DNA of 35,333 bases, from the NCBI GenBank assembly GCA_027621295.1, contig JAQCBR010000033.1:1-35333 (forward strand), read 5' to 3'. The position numbers and the translations under genes are program-made. Shown one piece after another: positions 25,311 to 33,479 of this stretch. Source of the stretch: Planctomycetota bacterium. GTDB lineage: Bacteria > Planctomycetota > UBA1135 > UBA2386. The notes beneath the pieces were generated by a model. The model was not told the DNA's origin, searched no databases, and saw only the letters and a list, made by a program, of their open reading frames with translations. Numbering within the stretch: position 1 is the stretch's first letter; each line of letters opens with the position of its first letter.

Positions 25311-26231
25311 TCAGCGCACCTCGAGCGGCAGCGTGAACTCGACGGTCTCGATCGCGCCGTCGACTTCCTCGACGGAGGTCGCACCGAGCTCGCACAGCCG
25401 CGCGACCACCGCGGCCACGCTGACCTCGGGGGTCGACGCGCCCGACGTGACCCCGACGGTGCCGCGGCCCTCGACCCATGCCGGATCGAGCTGGGTCGCA
25501 TCGAGGAGCAGGTGGGCGGGGACGCCCTGGGATTCACCCAGCTCGCGCAGCCGGTTGCTGTTCGACGAGGTCGGGTCACCGATGACGAGCCAGACGTCGA
25601 CCCTTCCGGCGAGGTCCTTCACCGCCATCTGCCGGTTGGTCGTCGCGTAGCAGATGTCTTCCTTGCGCGGCGTCTTCAGCGCCGGGAAGCGCCGACGCAG
25701 CACCGTCATCACCGCGTTCATCTCGTCGACGGACAGCGTCGTCTGCGTCAGCACGCCGATCTTCTCGGGATCGGGGACTTCGACCGTCTCGGCCTCCTCG
25801 GGCGTCGCGACGACGATCGTCCGGTCGGGCGCCTCGCCGACCACGCCGACGACCTCGACGTGTTCGCGGTGCCCGATCAGCAGGATCGTGTCGTCCGCTC
25901 GTGCGAACCGCTTGGCCTCGGCATGGACCTTGGTGACCAGCGGGCAGGTCGCGTCGATCCGGTGCAGCTGCAGCGTGTCCGCCTCGTCGAAGACCTGCGG
26001 CGCGACGCCGTGGGCCGAGAAGATCACGTGGGCGCCCTGCGGCACGTCCGTGAGCTCGTCGACGAAGACCGCGCCCTTCGCGCGGAGGTCTTCGACCACG
26101 ACCTTGTTGTGCACGATCTCGTGGCGGACGTAGATCGGGGGACCGAACTTCTGCAGCGCGCGCTCGACAGCCTCGATCGCGCGCTCGACGCCGGCGCAGA
26201 AGCCGCGGGGACGACAGAGCAGGACTCGCAT
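25311..26231 (-). CDS. ispH: 4-hydroxy-3-methylbut-2-enyl diphosphate reductase
   Basis: 306-residue last enzyme of the methylerythritol phosphate isoprenoid pathway: it converts HMBPP to isopentenyl and dimethylallyl diphosphate with a [4Fe-4S] cluster. The three cluster cysteines are C12 (GFCAGV), C96 (DATCPLV) and C194 (DICYATTN). The catalytic Glu corresponds to E126 in HREHVEVVG. The substrate-binding SSNSNRL and SGASTPE motifs are present. ATG 26229-26231 starts the typical MRVLLCRPRG strand. It precedes nadE by 35 nt. It is divergent from the bolA and glutaredoxin genes across 218 nt, a neighbourhood of Fe-S-dependent enzymes and Fe-S carriers. Confidence 0.96.
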   Translation of the reverse strand: MRVLLCRPRGFCAGVERAIEAVERALQKFGPPIYVRHEIVHNKVVVEDLRAKGAVFVDELTDVPQGAHVIFSAHGVAPQVFDEADTLQLHRIDATCPLVTKVHAEAKRFARADDTILLIGHREHVEVVGVVGEAPDRTIVVATPEEAETVEVPDPEKIGVLTQTTLSVDEMNAVMTVLRRRFPALKTPRKEDICYATTNRQMAVKDLAGRVDVWLVIGDPTSSNSNRLRELGESQGVPAHLLLDATQLDPAWVEGRGTVGVTSGASTPEVSVAAVVARLCELGATSVEEVDGAIETVEFTLPLEVR

Positions 26232-26449
26232 GGTGGGCGCGAGAGTGTCGGCCGGGGGGAGCGCCGCGGCAAGTGTCACGCGATGGACGCCTCGCACCGG
26301 AGGCTCGGCCGCCTTGATTCCCAGCGGGCGGGGAACTACGAGCGAGGCATCTGGTCGGGCGATGTACGGTCCCGGCAACGCTCACCTGCACGCGAACGCG
26401 CCGAGATTCCGGTCCCCCACCGCCCCACCATCGGGCACGCTAGTTGCCG

Positions 26450-26689
26450 ATGCTCAGCACCGAAGACGTCCGCCAGCTCGTAGCCAAGGCCATCGCCGAC
26501 GCCGAGGTCACCGTCACCGACCTGACCGGCACCTCCGACCATTTCGGGATCCGCGTGGTCTCGGCCTCGTTCGAGGGCAAGTCGCTGATCGAACGGCACA
26601 AGCTCGTCCACGCCGCGCTCGGCCAACACCTGACCCGAGAGATCCACGCGATCGACCTCAAGACCCTCACGCCGGCACAGGCCGGCTGA
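26450..26689 (+). CDS. BolA-family protein
   Basis: 79-residue BolA/IbaG-type protein. The domain covers the whole length: a helix (EDVRQLVAKAIAD), beta strands around EVTVTDLTG and FGIRVVSASF, and the diagnostic helix ERHKLVHAALGQHL followed by REIHAIDLKTLTP, including the conserved His of RHKLVHAAL. BolA proteins bind CGFS monothiol glutaredoxins and with them bridge a [2Fe-2S] cluster, acting in cluster delivery and iron sensing. Here the CGFS glutaredoxin is the next gene, 50 nt downstream, which supports a functional pair. No Shine-Dalgarno is obvious before ATG 26450. Confidence 0.93.
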   Translation: MLSTEDVRQLVAKAIADAEVTVTDLTGTSDHFGIRVVSASFEGKSLIERHKLVHAALGQHLTREIHAIDLKTLTPAQAG

Positions 26690-26739
26690 ACAGCCCTTCC
26701 TCGAACTACAACCTCGCCACTCCCCCCGACTCGACCCCC

Positions 26740-27060
26740 ATGTGGAACACTGACGACATCCGGACCAAGGTCGCCGAGAACAAGATCCTGATCTTCGCGA
26801 AGGGCTCGAAGGAGCAGCCGATGTGCGGCTTCAGCCACCGCGCGATCGCGATCGTCAGCCAGCTGGGTCAGCCGTTCGAGGTCGTCAACATCTTCGACGA
26901 CGCGAGCATCCGACCGGCCCTGGTCGAGGCCTACGGCTGGCCGACCACGCCGCAGGTCTTCGTCGCCGGCGAGCTGCTCGGCGGCTCGGACATCGTGATG
27001 GAGATGTTCGAGTCGGGCGAGCTCAAGCAGAAGGTCGACGCGGCGTTCGCCGCAGAGTGA
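26740..27060 (+). CDS. grxD: Monothiol CGFS glutaredoxin (Grx4/GrxD type)
   Basis: 106-residue monothiol glutaredoxin. The active-site CGFS is at 29-32 (PMCGFSHRA), followed by the conserved WPTTPQVFVAGELLGGSDI segment that binds glutathione, and the terminal helix ELKQKVD. Such proteins coordinate a [2Fe-2S] cluster with glutathione, alone or with BolA, and hand it to Fe-S enzymes. The gene is preceded by bolA and is presumably cotranscribed. Its last 38 nt overlap the 3' end of the antisense DUF1080-like gene. ATG 26740 gives the usual family length. Confidence 0.95.
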   Translation: MWNTDDIRTKVAENKILIFAKGSKEQPMCGFSHRAIAIVSQLGQPFEVVNIFDDASIRPALVEAYGWPTTPQVFVAGELLGGSDIVMEMFESGELKQKVDAAFAAE

Positions 27061-27667
27061 TCGGACCGATCGCGGCCCGGGTCCCGAAGCTCGCGATCCC
27101 GAGCGGCCGCGACCGGTCGACCTCGGGCCGGATGTCCAGCTCCTTCCCGGCCAGCTCCACGTCGGCGAGCGCCTCACCGTCGACGTGCACCGTGAGCCTC
27201 TCGGCGGTGACTACGACGCGCACGTCGAAGGCCTTGCCCGTCTCCAGATAGACGAAGCGCGTCGTCTCGTTCTCCGAAGCGTCCAGCCCGTCGAGGCTGG
27301 AGATTCCGCACACGGAGCCTCCCCACCCGCCGAGGATCAGCGACAGGGAGCGCTCCCCGACCGGGAACGTGAGCCCGCAGAAGAAGTCCGTGCCCGCGAG
27401 CCGAGCCGCGGTGAACCGGAGCTCGTAGTCGACGGTCGGCAGCGGCTCGCCCGACCACGTGACGCCGGTCAGGGGAGAACCCATCTCGAGGATCATCCGG
27501 CCGTCTTCGACGTGGACCTCTCCGTCGCCGCCGAAGGCCGAGGACCGGAAGGCGCCGAGCGACTTCCCGTCGAACAGGACGACCGCGTCTTCGTCCGCCG
27601 ACCCGGGCAGGGAGCCACAGCCGGCCAGGATCGTCGCGAGGGAGAGCAGGAGCGCGGACTTCGCCAT
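27023..27667 (-). CDS. DUF1080-like lipoprotein
   Basis: 214-residue predicted lipoprotein. The signal MAKSALLLSLATILAGC has a lipobox LAGC with C17. The remainder fits the DUF1080 (3-keto-disaccharide hydrolase/concanavalin-like) pattern: FDGKSLGAF (about 32-40), a strand GRMILEMGSPLTGVTW, YELRFTAAR and a closing run of beta strands including FDVRVVVTAERLTVHVDG. Such proteins are common in Planctomycetota, where some act on sugars; no catalytic residue can be assigned here. It is convergent with the glutaredoxin gene and overlaps its last 38 nt on the opposite strand. It is divergent from the 27857 membrane gene. Confidence 0.78.
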   Translation of the reverse strand: MAKSALLLSLATILAGCGSLPGSADEDAVVLFDGKSLGAFRSSAFGGDGEVHVEDGRMILEMGSPLTGVTWSGEPLPTVDYELRFTAARLAGTDFFCGLTFPVGERSLSLILGGWGGSVCGISSLDGLDASENETTRFVYLETGKAFDVRVVVTAERLTVHVDGEALADVELAGKELDIRPEVDRSRPLGIASFGTRAAIGPITLRRTPRRPSA

Positions 27668-27856
27668 CGGGCGCCATCAGAAACGGGGGCAACGTGCCGG
27701 GCAACGGTGCCGGTGATCGCAACGGTGGCGTCGGGCGATCGTCGCAGGAACCGACACCGGGTGCCTCGGTCCGGGACCGGGTGTTCAAGACCACAGCAGT
27801 CGGTCGTCGACAGTCCCAGTCGCGGACTCCCTCCCCGAAGCCACCCGAGGCCCCTG

Positions 27857-29257
27857 ATGAAGATCGAAGACATTGCTGCACCCCCTCCGCGCCTCGCGCC
27901 ACAGATGCGCTATGCGTCTCTTCATCGCTCGATCGAGAGCGGCCTCGCGACCGATCGGACCTGGGTCGAGCTGGTCGAGGCCTGCCTCGAACTCGGGCGC
28001 CACGGCGAGGCGGAACAGGGCTTCTGGCAGATCAAGGACGCGTCGGCACGGCGACGCATCCTCACTCCGCTCCAGAAGCACGGACTGCTGCTGGACGTAT
28101 CGCTGGGCGCGACCGCGGACCTCGAGAAGCCCGGCCGGCCTGCGGCCGAGCATCGCGCCGAGGAAGCGTTCGGGGAGCGCGTGGCCGACGCCGCCCGCTT
28201 CCTCTTCGTCGACCACATGCCGATGACGACGGTCGTCGCGACCATCACGTTCCCGCTCGTCATCGGGCTCGGCGGGCTTCTCCAGAACACGATCCAGGGC
28301 GGCCCCTGGCTCCTTCTCCTCGCGGCGATCCCGGCGCTGTCCGTGGTCGGGCTCGTCGCCGCTCTCTGCCGACGAATCCTGGTCGATGCGTCGCGCGGAC
28401 TGGACGACCCGCCGGAGGTCCCGGGCATCACGGAGCTCTGCCGCGACGCGACCCGACTCGGCATCGACTTCGCCGCGGTCTCGGCTGCGCTCGTGGGCCC
28501 GAGCGTCGCTGCGCTGCTGCTCGGCCTCGTCCCGGAGAACGCGACCACGGCTGCCGTGGCGTCCGTCGTGACGGGTGCCGTCCTGCTCCCGATCGCGTTC
28601 GGCCTCCGCCAGACGCGGGACGACTGGTCCTGTCTGCGGCCCGACATCCTGCTGCGGGCCGCGTTCGGGGGTGGCTGGCGCCACCTCGGCACGGTCCTGC
28701 TGGTCGCCATCCTCGCAGCTCCCGCCGGACTCGCGTTCTGGGCGACCCTGGGCGCGCCCCTCTATCTGTCGCTCGCGGTGACCGGTCCGCTCGCGGTCGC
28801 CCCTGCGTTCCTCGCGGCTCGTCTCCTCGGCCAGCTCCTCCACGACCGGCGCGGCTCCCTGCCCGGGTTCGCCGTGCCGATCGCGAGGACTCCGACGCAG
28901 CGCCGACGCCCCGCGCCCAAGCAGCGCCGCAAGACGGCCCGACCGAGCCCGAAGTCGGAGGGACAGAGCCGTCATCCCGAGGCCGAGCCCACGCGCCCCG
29001 CGAGCGCCGGACCGAACGGCGGCCTGCTCCGCGTCGATCCGGTGCCGCCCGAGCACGCCGGGCAGCGTCGGCGACGGCCGCAGCCGGCCGTGACCGAGCC
29101 CGCGGCGACCTTCGATGCGCCGGAGACCCGCCCGGTCTCCACTTCGCGGGACGTCGTCGGCGAGGCCCCGCTGGATCTGACGACCCTTCCCGGGTTCTCG
29201 GTCCTCAAGGGTGATGCGCGGGTTGCCGCCGGCGCCGCGTCGACGCGCCGGCGATGA
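27857..29257 (+). CDS. Multi-pass membrane protein of unknown function with disordered basic tail
   Basis: 466-residue integral membrane protein I do not recognise. A soluble, helical N-terminal part (about 1-120, with RTWVELVEACLELGRHGEAEQ and QKHGLLLD, suggestive of a helical repeat) precedes six hydrophobic segments near 124-145, 150-172, 205-225, 230-250, 276-298 and 301-323. From about 330 to the end it is low-complexity, rich in Arg, Pro, Lys and Ala, and probably cytoplasmic and disordered. Start ATG 27857 has GAGG about 7 nt upstream. No transporter or enzyme motif is seen. It lies between two unrelated operons, 109 nt before the AtuA gene, and could belong to either or neither. Confidence 0.7.
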   Translation: MKIEDIAAPPPRLAPQMRYASLHRSIESGLATDRTWVELVEACLELGRHGEAEQGFWQIKDASARRRILTPLQKHGLLLDVSLGATADLEKPGRPAAEHRAEEAFGERVADAARFLFVDHMPMTTVVATITFPLVIGLGGLLQNTIQGGPWLLLLAAIPALSVVGLVAALCRRILVDASRGLDDPPEVPGITELCRDATRLGIDFAAVSAALVGPSVAALLLGLVPENATTAAVASVVTGAVLLPIAFGLRQTRDDWSCLRPDILLRAAFGGGWRHLGTVLLVAILAAPAGLAFWATLGAPLYLSLAVTGPLAVAPAFLAARLLGQLLHDRRGSLPGFAVPIARTPTQRRRPAPKQRRKTARPSPKSEGQSRHPEAEPTRPASAGPNGGLLRVDPVPPEHAGQRRRRPQPAVTEPAATFDAPETRPVSTSRDVVGEAPLDLTTLPGFSVLKGDARVAAGAASTRRR

Positions 29258-29366
29258 ACACCCCCGTGACGACCGGGAACGAGAAAGACGAGGCGCTGGG
29301 GTTATCGTCGCGGGCCCGCGGAGGGACGCTCTGCCCTCCCCCCGCGATGACCTGCCTTCCAGAACG

Positions 29367-30731
29367 ATGCGCAACCAGCTCCTGATCGCCAACGGGCAGG
29401 GCTTCTGGGGAGATTCGATCCTCGGACCCGTCCGTCTCGTCCGTGAGGGCCCGCTCGACTACCTCGCCCTCGACTACCTGGCCGAGGTGACGATGAGCAT
29501 CATGCAGAAGCTCCGCTCGCGGGACCCTGAGGCGGGCTACGCGACGGACTTCGTGCGGATGCTCGACCGCGTCCTGCCGGAAGCCTTCGACAAGGGCATC
29601 AAGATCGTCGCCAACGCGGGAGGCGTGAACCCTCGCGCCTGCATGCGCGCCGTCGTCGAGCTGGCGCGCAAGAAGGGCTGCACCGGGCTCAAGGTCGGGA
29701 TCGTCGACGGTGACGACGTGCTCGGTCGGATCGACGAGCTGCTGGCGGACGGCGAGGCGATGGCCAACCTGGACACCGGGGAGCCGCTCAATGCGATCCG
29801 GGACCGCATCCTCAGCGCCAACGTCTACATCGGCGCCCAGTCGGTCGCCGACTGCCTCGCGGCTGGCGCGGACATCGTGATCGGCGGCCGCATCACGGAC
29901 CCCGCGCTGGTCGCCGGCCCGATGATGTACGAGTTCGGCTGGAGCGCGACCGACTACGACCTCCTCGCGGCCTCGACCGTCGCCGGCCACATCGTCGAGT
30001 GCGGTGCCCAGTGCACCGGAGGCAACTACACGCGCTGGAGGGAGATCGACGGCTGGGCGAACCTCGGCTACCCGATCGTCGACGCGCGGCCTGACGGCAC
30101 GTTCTGGATCACCAAGCACGAGGGCACCGGCGGTGTGGTCAGCCGCGACTCCGTCGTCCACCAGCTCCTCTACGAGATGGGCGATCCGACCCGCTACCTG
30201 GGCCCCGACTGCACGGCCGACTTCACGTCGGCGATCGTCGAACAGGACGGCCCGGACCGGGTCCGCGTCAGCGGAGTGCGCGGTGGCGCACCGACCGACA
30301 CCTACAAGGTCTCGATCTCCTACCAGAACGGCTACAAGGCCACCGGACAGCTCGTGGTCTCCGGGCCCGATGCCCGCGCGAAAGCCGAGCTCTGCGCGGA
30401 CATCGTGTTCGACCGCCTCCTGCTCGACGGCGTCTCGTTCGCGCCGGACCAGAAGACGGTCGAACTCCTCGGCACGGGCGTCTGCCACGCCGGGATCGTC
30501 GACCCCTGTGACCCCCCGGAGGTCGTGCTGCGGATCGGCGTCAAGGACACCGATCGCCGCAAGGTCGACCGCTTCGGCATGGAGATCGTGCCGCTGGTCA
30601 CGAGCGGCCCCCCCGGCGTCACCGGCTTCGCCGGCGGACGCCCGAAGGCCACCGACATCGTCGGTTACTGGCCCGCGCTGCTCGGCAAGGACAAGGTGAC
30701 CACGACGGTCGACGTGGAGGAGGTCCGATGA
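29367..30731 (+). CDS. AtuA-family large protein (DUF1446)
   Basis: 454-residue protein of the acyclic terpene utilisation AtuA family (DUF1446). The characteristic opening [47 protein letters not shown], and the region [18 protein letters not shown] identify it. ATG 29367 is used; the frame is open upstream, but with Arg/Pro-rich sequence. AtuA is needed for growth on citronellol and geraniol in Pseudomonas, and relatives lie beside acyl-CoA carboxylase and other acyl-CoA catabolic genes. The biochemical role is unclear. It forms an operon with the small AtuA-like gene (ATGA overlap) and the phosphate acyltransferase. The biotin carboxylase operon faces it at 33-35 kb. Confidence 0.88.
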   Translation: MRNQLLIANGQGFWGDSILGPVRLVREGPLDYLALDYLAEVTMSIMQKLRSRDPEAGYATDFVRMLDRVLPEAFDKGIKIVANAGGVNPRACMRAVVELARKKGCTGLKVGIVDGDDVLGRIDELLADGEAMANLDTGEPLNAIRDRILSANVYIGAQSVADCLAAGADIVIGGRITDPALVAGPMMYEFGWSATDYDLLAASTVAGHIVECGAQCTGGNYTRWREIDGWANLGYPIVDARPDGTFWITKHEGTGGVVSRDSVVHQLLYEMGDPTRYLGPDCTADFTSAIVEQDGPDRVRVSGVRGGAPTDTYKVSISYQNGYKATGQLVVSGPDARAKAELCADIVFDRLLLDGVSFAPDQKTVELLGTGVCHAGIVDPCDPPEVVLRIGVKDTDRRKVDRFGMEIVPLVTSGPPGVTGFAGGRPKATDIVGYWPALLGKDKVTTTVDVEEVR

Positions 30732-31042
30732 GCCGCATCCGACTCGGAGACATCGCCCAGGCCCGCTCCGGCGACAAGGGCGACGGCAGCAACGTCGGCG
30801 TGTTCGTCTCCAACGAGGCCGACTACGAGCTGATCCGCCGGGTGCTCACCACCGACCGCGTGAAGGCGCACTTCCGCGGCATCTGCTTCGGGGACGTCGA
30901 GCGCTACGAGCTGCCCAACCTGTTCGCGCTGAACTTCATCCTCCACGACAGCCTCGGCGGCGGCGGCAGCGAGAGCCTGAAGTCCGACGCGCAGGGCAAG
31001 ACCCACGGGCTCGCGATCCTGGAGATGGAGATCGAGAGTTGA
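30728..31042 (+). CDS. AtuA-associated small subunit-like protein
   Basis: 104-residue small protein that in other AtuA-family proteins forms the C-terminal ferredoxin-fold extension or a separate partner. Recognisable features are [22 protein letters not shown] at the start and a region [29 protein letters not shown]. The Gly-rich loops and absence of catalytic residues suggest a binding partner. Its ATG 30728 overlaps the AtuA stop in ATGA, with a strong GGAGGAGG about 4-11 nt upstream, pointing to coupled, stoichiometric synthesis. Its stop overlaps the start of the phosphate acyltransferase. The assignment is from similarity in pattern and context. Confidence 0.83.
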   Translation: MSRIRLGDIAQARSGDKGDGSNVGVFVSNEADYELIRRVLTTDRVKAHFRGICFGDVERYELPNLFALNFILHDSLGGGGSESLKSDAQGKTHGLAILEMEIES

Positions 31043-31992
31043 GCGAAGTGCCGCCGCCGGTGATCGCGCGGCTGCACGAGGCCGCGCGCGCACGACCGCT
31101 GCGCGTGGCCCTCCCCGAGCTCGAGATGGACGGACGCGTCGCCGAAGCGGCCGCGCTCCTCGAGGACGACGGCCTCTGCCGGGTGGTCCGCATCGGCACG
31201 GACCCCGGATCGCACCCCCGCTTCGAGGACGCGTCGGCGCTGATCTTCGACCGACTCGGTGCGCGCGGAGTGACCGAGGAGGGCGCGCGGGCGCTCGCGG
31301 CGAAGCCGGTGTGGCTCGCGTCTGCGCTGGTCGCGCTCGGCGACGCCGACGCGGCCGTGGCCGGCGCTGCACATCCCACCGCAACGGTGATCCGCGCAGC
31401 TCTCCGCACGGTCGGCACCGACGTCGACGCGGGTGGGCTCGTGTCGTCGTGCTTCCTGATGGCCCGCGGCGACACCGCGCTGACCTTCGCCGACTGCGGG
31501 GTCGTCCCGGACCCGGATGCCGAACAGCTGGCCGCGATCGCTGCGAGCAGCGCGCGCACGCACGAAGCGCTGACCGGCGAGACGCCACGCGTCGCATTCC
31601 TGTCCTTCTCGACGAAGGGGAGCGCGGAGCATGCCCGCGTCGACAAGGTCCGTGCGGCGTTCGAACAGTTCCGGTCCCGCTGGCCCGACGTGCTCGCCGA
31701 CGGCGAGCTGCAGGCGGACGCGGCGCTCGTGCCCGGTATCGCCGCACGCAAGGCTCCCGACAGCCCTCTCGGTGGGGACGCGAACGTGCTGGTCTTCCCC
31801 GACCTGGACTCGGGCAACATCGCCTACAAGCTGACCGAGCGACTCGGCGGCTTCCGTGCGTACGGCCCGCTGCTCCAGGGCCTCGCGCGCCCGTGCATGG
31901 ACCTGTCGCGCGGCTGCTCCGCAGCGGACGTCGTCGACGTCGCCGTGATCGCGTCAGCCCTGGCTGCCGCCCAGGGCACGAGTCCGACGTAG
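31039..31992 (+). CDS. Phosphate acetyl/butyryltransferase-like enzyme
   Basis: 317-residue enzyme of the phosphate acetyltransferase/butyryltransferase family, exchanging acyl groups between CoA and phosphate. Typical stretches include [67 protein letters not shown] and [24 protein letters not shown]. The start is uncertain: TTG 31039 overlaps the upstream stop (TTGA) and fits coupling; GTG 31048 is an alternative. With the AtuA pair, it may convert an acyl-CoA to an acyl-phosphate for energy conservation with an acyl kinase, which is not in the window. The 3' end overlaps the convergent rlmN gene by 39 nt. Confidence 0.88.
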   Translation: MSEVPPPVIARLHEAARARPLRVALPELEMDGRVAEAAALLEDDGLCRVVRIGTDPGSHPRFEDASALIFDRLGARGVTEEGARALAAKPVWLASALVALGDADAAVAGAAHPTATVIRAALRTVGTDVDAGGLVSSCFLMARGDTALTFADCGVVPDPDAEQLAAIAASSARTHEALTGETPRVAFLSFSTKGSAEHARVDKVRAAFEQFRSRWPDVLADGELQADAALVPGIAARKAPDSPLGGDANVLVFPDLDSGNIAYKLTERLGGFRAYGPLLQGLARPCMDLSRGCSAADVVDVAVIASALAAAQGTSPT

Positions 31993-32967
31993 CTGCCCGC
32001 ACGCCGCCTCGGCCTCGACGCCCGCCGACCACCGAATCGTCGCGAACAGCCCCTGGTCGCGCAGCGCCTGCACGAACGCGATCGCGCGCTCTCGATGAGG
32101 CGTGGCGAACGGCAGCTCGGGCACGCGGTTCCAGGGGATCACGTTCACGTAGCCCCGTCGCCCTCGCAGCAGCGCGACCAGATCCTCGACGTCCTCGTCG
32201 CGGTCGTTGACCCCGTCCAGCAAGGCCCACGCGTACTGGATCTCACGACCCGTCGCGTCCGCGTAGGCATCCGCTGCGGCCACGAGGTCGGCGACGGGCT
32301 CGTGGCCGGCACGCGGCAGCAGGTCGCGCCTCAGCGCATCGTCGGCCGCGTGCAGGGACAGCGCGACGCTCGGGCGCACCGACGAGTCCGTGAGCCTTCG
32401 GAACGCGCGCGTCGATCCCACCGTCGAGAGCGTCTGGCTCCGTTCATGCACGCCGCCGTCGTCGGCAAGGACCTGCGCCGCGTCGAGGACCGCGTCGAGG
32501 TTGTGGGTCGGCTCGCCGATCCCCATGTAGACGACGCGCTTGATGGCTGGATCGATCGCACGCGCGTGCGCGACCTGCTCGAGGATCTCCGCCGCGCTGA
32601 GCTGGCGACGCAGACCGCCGATCCCGCTCGCGCAGAAACGACAGCCGACCGCGCAGCCGACCTGGCTGGACACGCAGACCCCCCCGTCGCCGAGGACGAC
32701 GGACTCGACCTGCTCACCGTCCGCGAGCCGCACGACGAGTCGCGATGCCTCCCCGCCGGCATCGACCCGCTCGACGACGGTGGTCGCCAGGTCGAACGCA
32801 TGCAGGCGCTCGCGCTCGTCCGCGGTCGGCTGTGCGCCCTTGGCGGCGAGCGCTTCGACCGTCAGCCGCTGACCGGACAGCACGATCCGGCGCGCGATCC
32901 CGAGCTTCCGCCCACTCAGAGCCCCAGGCAGGAGGGCGAGCCCCGAGCCGGTCGTCTCCTCGCTCAC
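31954..32967 (-). CDS. rlmN: RlmN-type 23S rRNA (adenine-C2) methyltransferase
   Basis: 337-residue radical SAM methyltransferase that modifies A2503 of 23S rRNA and often A37 of tRNA. The cluster motif CAVGCRFC (C105, C109, C112) follows VSSQVG, with the mechanistic first Cys C98 (E. coli C118 equivalent) in GVCVSSQVG. The second mechanistic Cys is C323 in [41 protein letters not shown] and INPWNR-like [10 protein letters not shown] complete the family pattern. The N-terminal extension is shorter than in E. coli RlmN (384 residues). GTG 32967 overlaps the biotin-carrier stop (GTGA), so it is the third gene of that operon. Cfr-type C8 methylation is possible but less likely given the broad pattern. 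Confidence 0.88.
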   Translation of the reverse strand: MSEETTGSGLALLPGALSGRKLGIARRIVLSGQRLTVEALAAKGAQPTADERERLHAFDLATTVVERVDAGGEASRLVVRLADGEQVESVVLGDGGVCVSSQVGCAVGCRFCASGIGGLRRQLSAAEILEQVAHARAIDPAIKRVVYMGIGEPTHNLDAVLDAAQVLADDGGVHERSQTLSTVGSTRAFRRLTDSSVRPSVALSLHAADDALRRDLLPRAGHEPVADLVAAADAYADATGREIQYAWALLDGVNDRDEDVEDLVALLRGRRGYVNVIPWNRVPELPFATPHRERAIAFVQALRDQGLFATIRWSAGVEAEAACGQLRRTRALGGSQG

Positions 32968-33479
32968 GCGACCTCGCCCGCAGGCTCGATCCGGACCACG
33001 ACGTGGCCCTGCTCGACGGTGTCGCCCGGAGCCGCGCCGACCTCGGCGACGGTTCCCGCGACGCCCGCAGCCAGCTTGTGCTCCATCTTCATCGCGGTGA
33101 CGACCGCGACCGTCTGGCCGACCTCGACCGTGTCGCCAGCCTTCACGTGCACCGCGAGGACGGTGCCGGTCATCGGCGCCTCGAGCACGCCGCTCCCACC
33201 GCCTCCCGCGGCGCCGCCACGTCGGCCGACGTGGGCCTTCAGTCGCCAGGTCCGCCCGTCGATCCGCACGTGGGTGTCACCCTTGCTGCCGATCGGCGCG
33301 ACGGCGGCGAGGAACGTCTTCCCGCCAATGGTGAACGCCAGCGCGCCGGTCGGCGTGCGGTGGGCCTCCACCTCGTGGACGCGATCCCCGACCCGCACGA
33401 CGTAGCCATCGCCACCCGCCGGATCGCAGGTGACGCGCACCGCCTCCCCACCCACCGAGTACTCCTTGCGGACCGTCAT
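32964..33479 (-). CDS. Biotin carboxyl carrier protein of an acyl-CoA carboxylase
   Basis: 171-residue biotin carrier. The biotinyl domain (about 95-171) has TAMKMEH with the biotinylated K131, and APMTGTVLAVHVKAGDTVEVGQ. Residues 1-85 (with YVVRVGDRVHEVEAH and HVRIDGRTWRLKAH) look like the beta-barrel linker domain found between the biotin carboxylase and carrier in alpha subunits of methylcrotonyl-, propionyl- and geranyl-CoA carboxylases. A Gly/Ala-rich hinge (about 88-97) lies between. The ATG 33479 overlaps the biotin carboxylase stop (ATGA) and its own stop overlaps the rlmN start. Together with the carboxylase it equals about one normal alpha subunit (682 residues). Confidence 0.92.
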   Translation of the reverse strand: MTVRKEYSVGGEAVRVTCDPAGGDGYVVRVGDRVHEVEAHRTPTGALAFTIGGKTFLAAVAPIGSKGDTHVRIDGRTWRLKAHVGRRGGAAGGGGSGVLEAPMTGTVLAVHVKAGDTVEVGQTVAVVTAMKMEHKLAAGVAGTVAEVGAAPGDTVEQGHVVVRIEPAGEVA

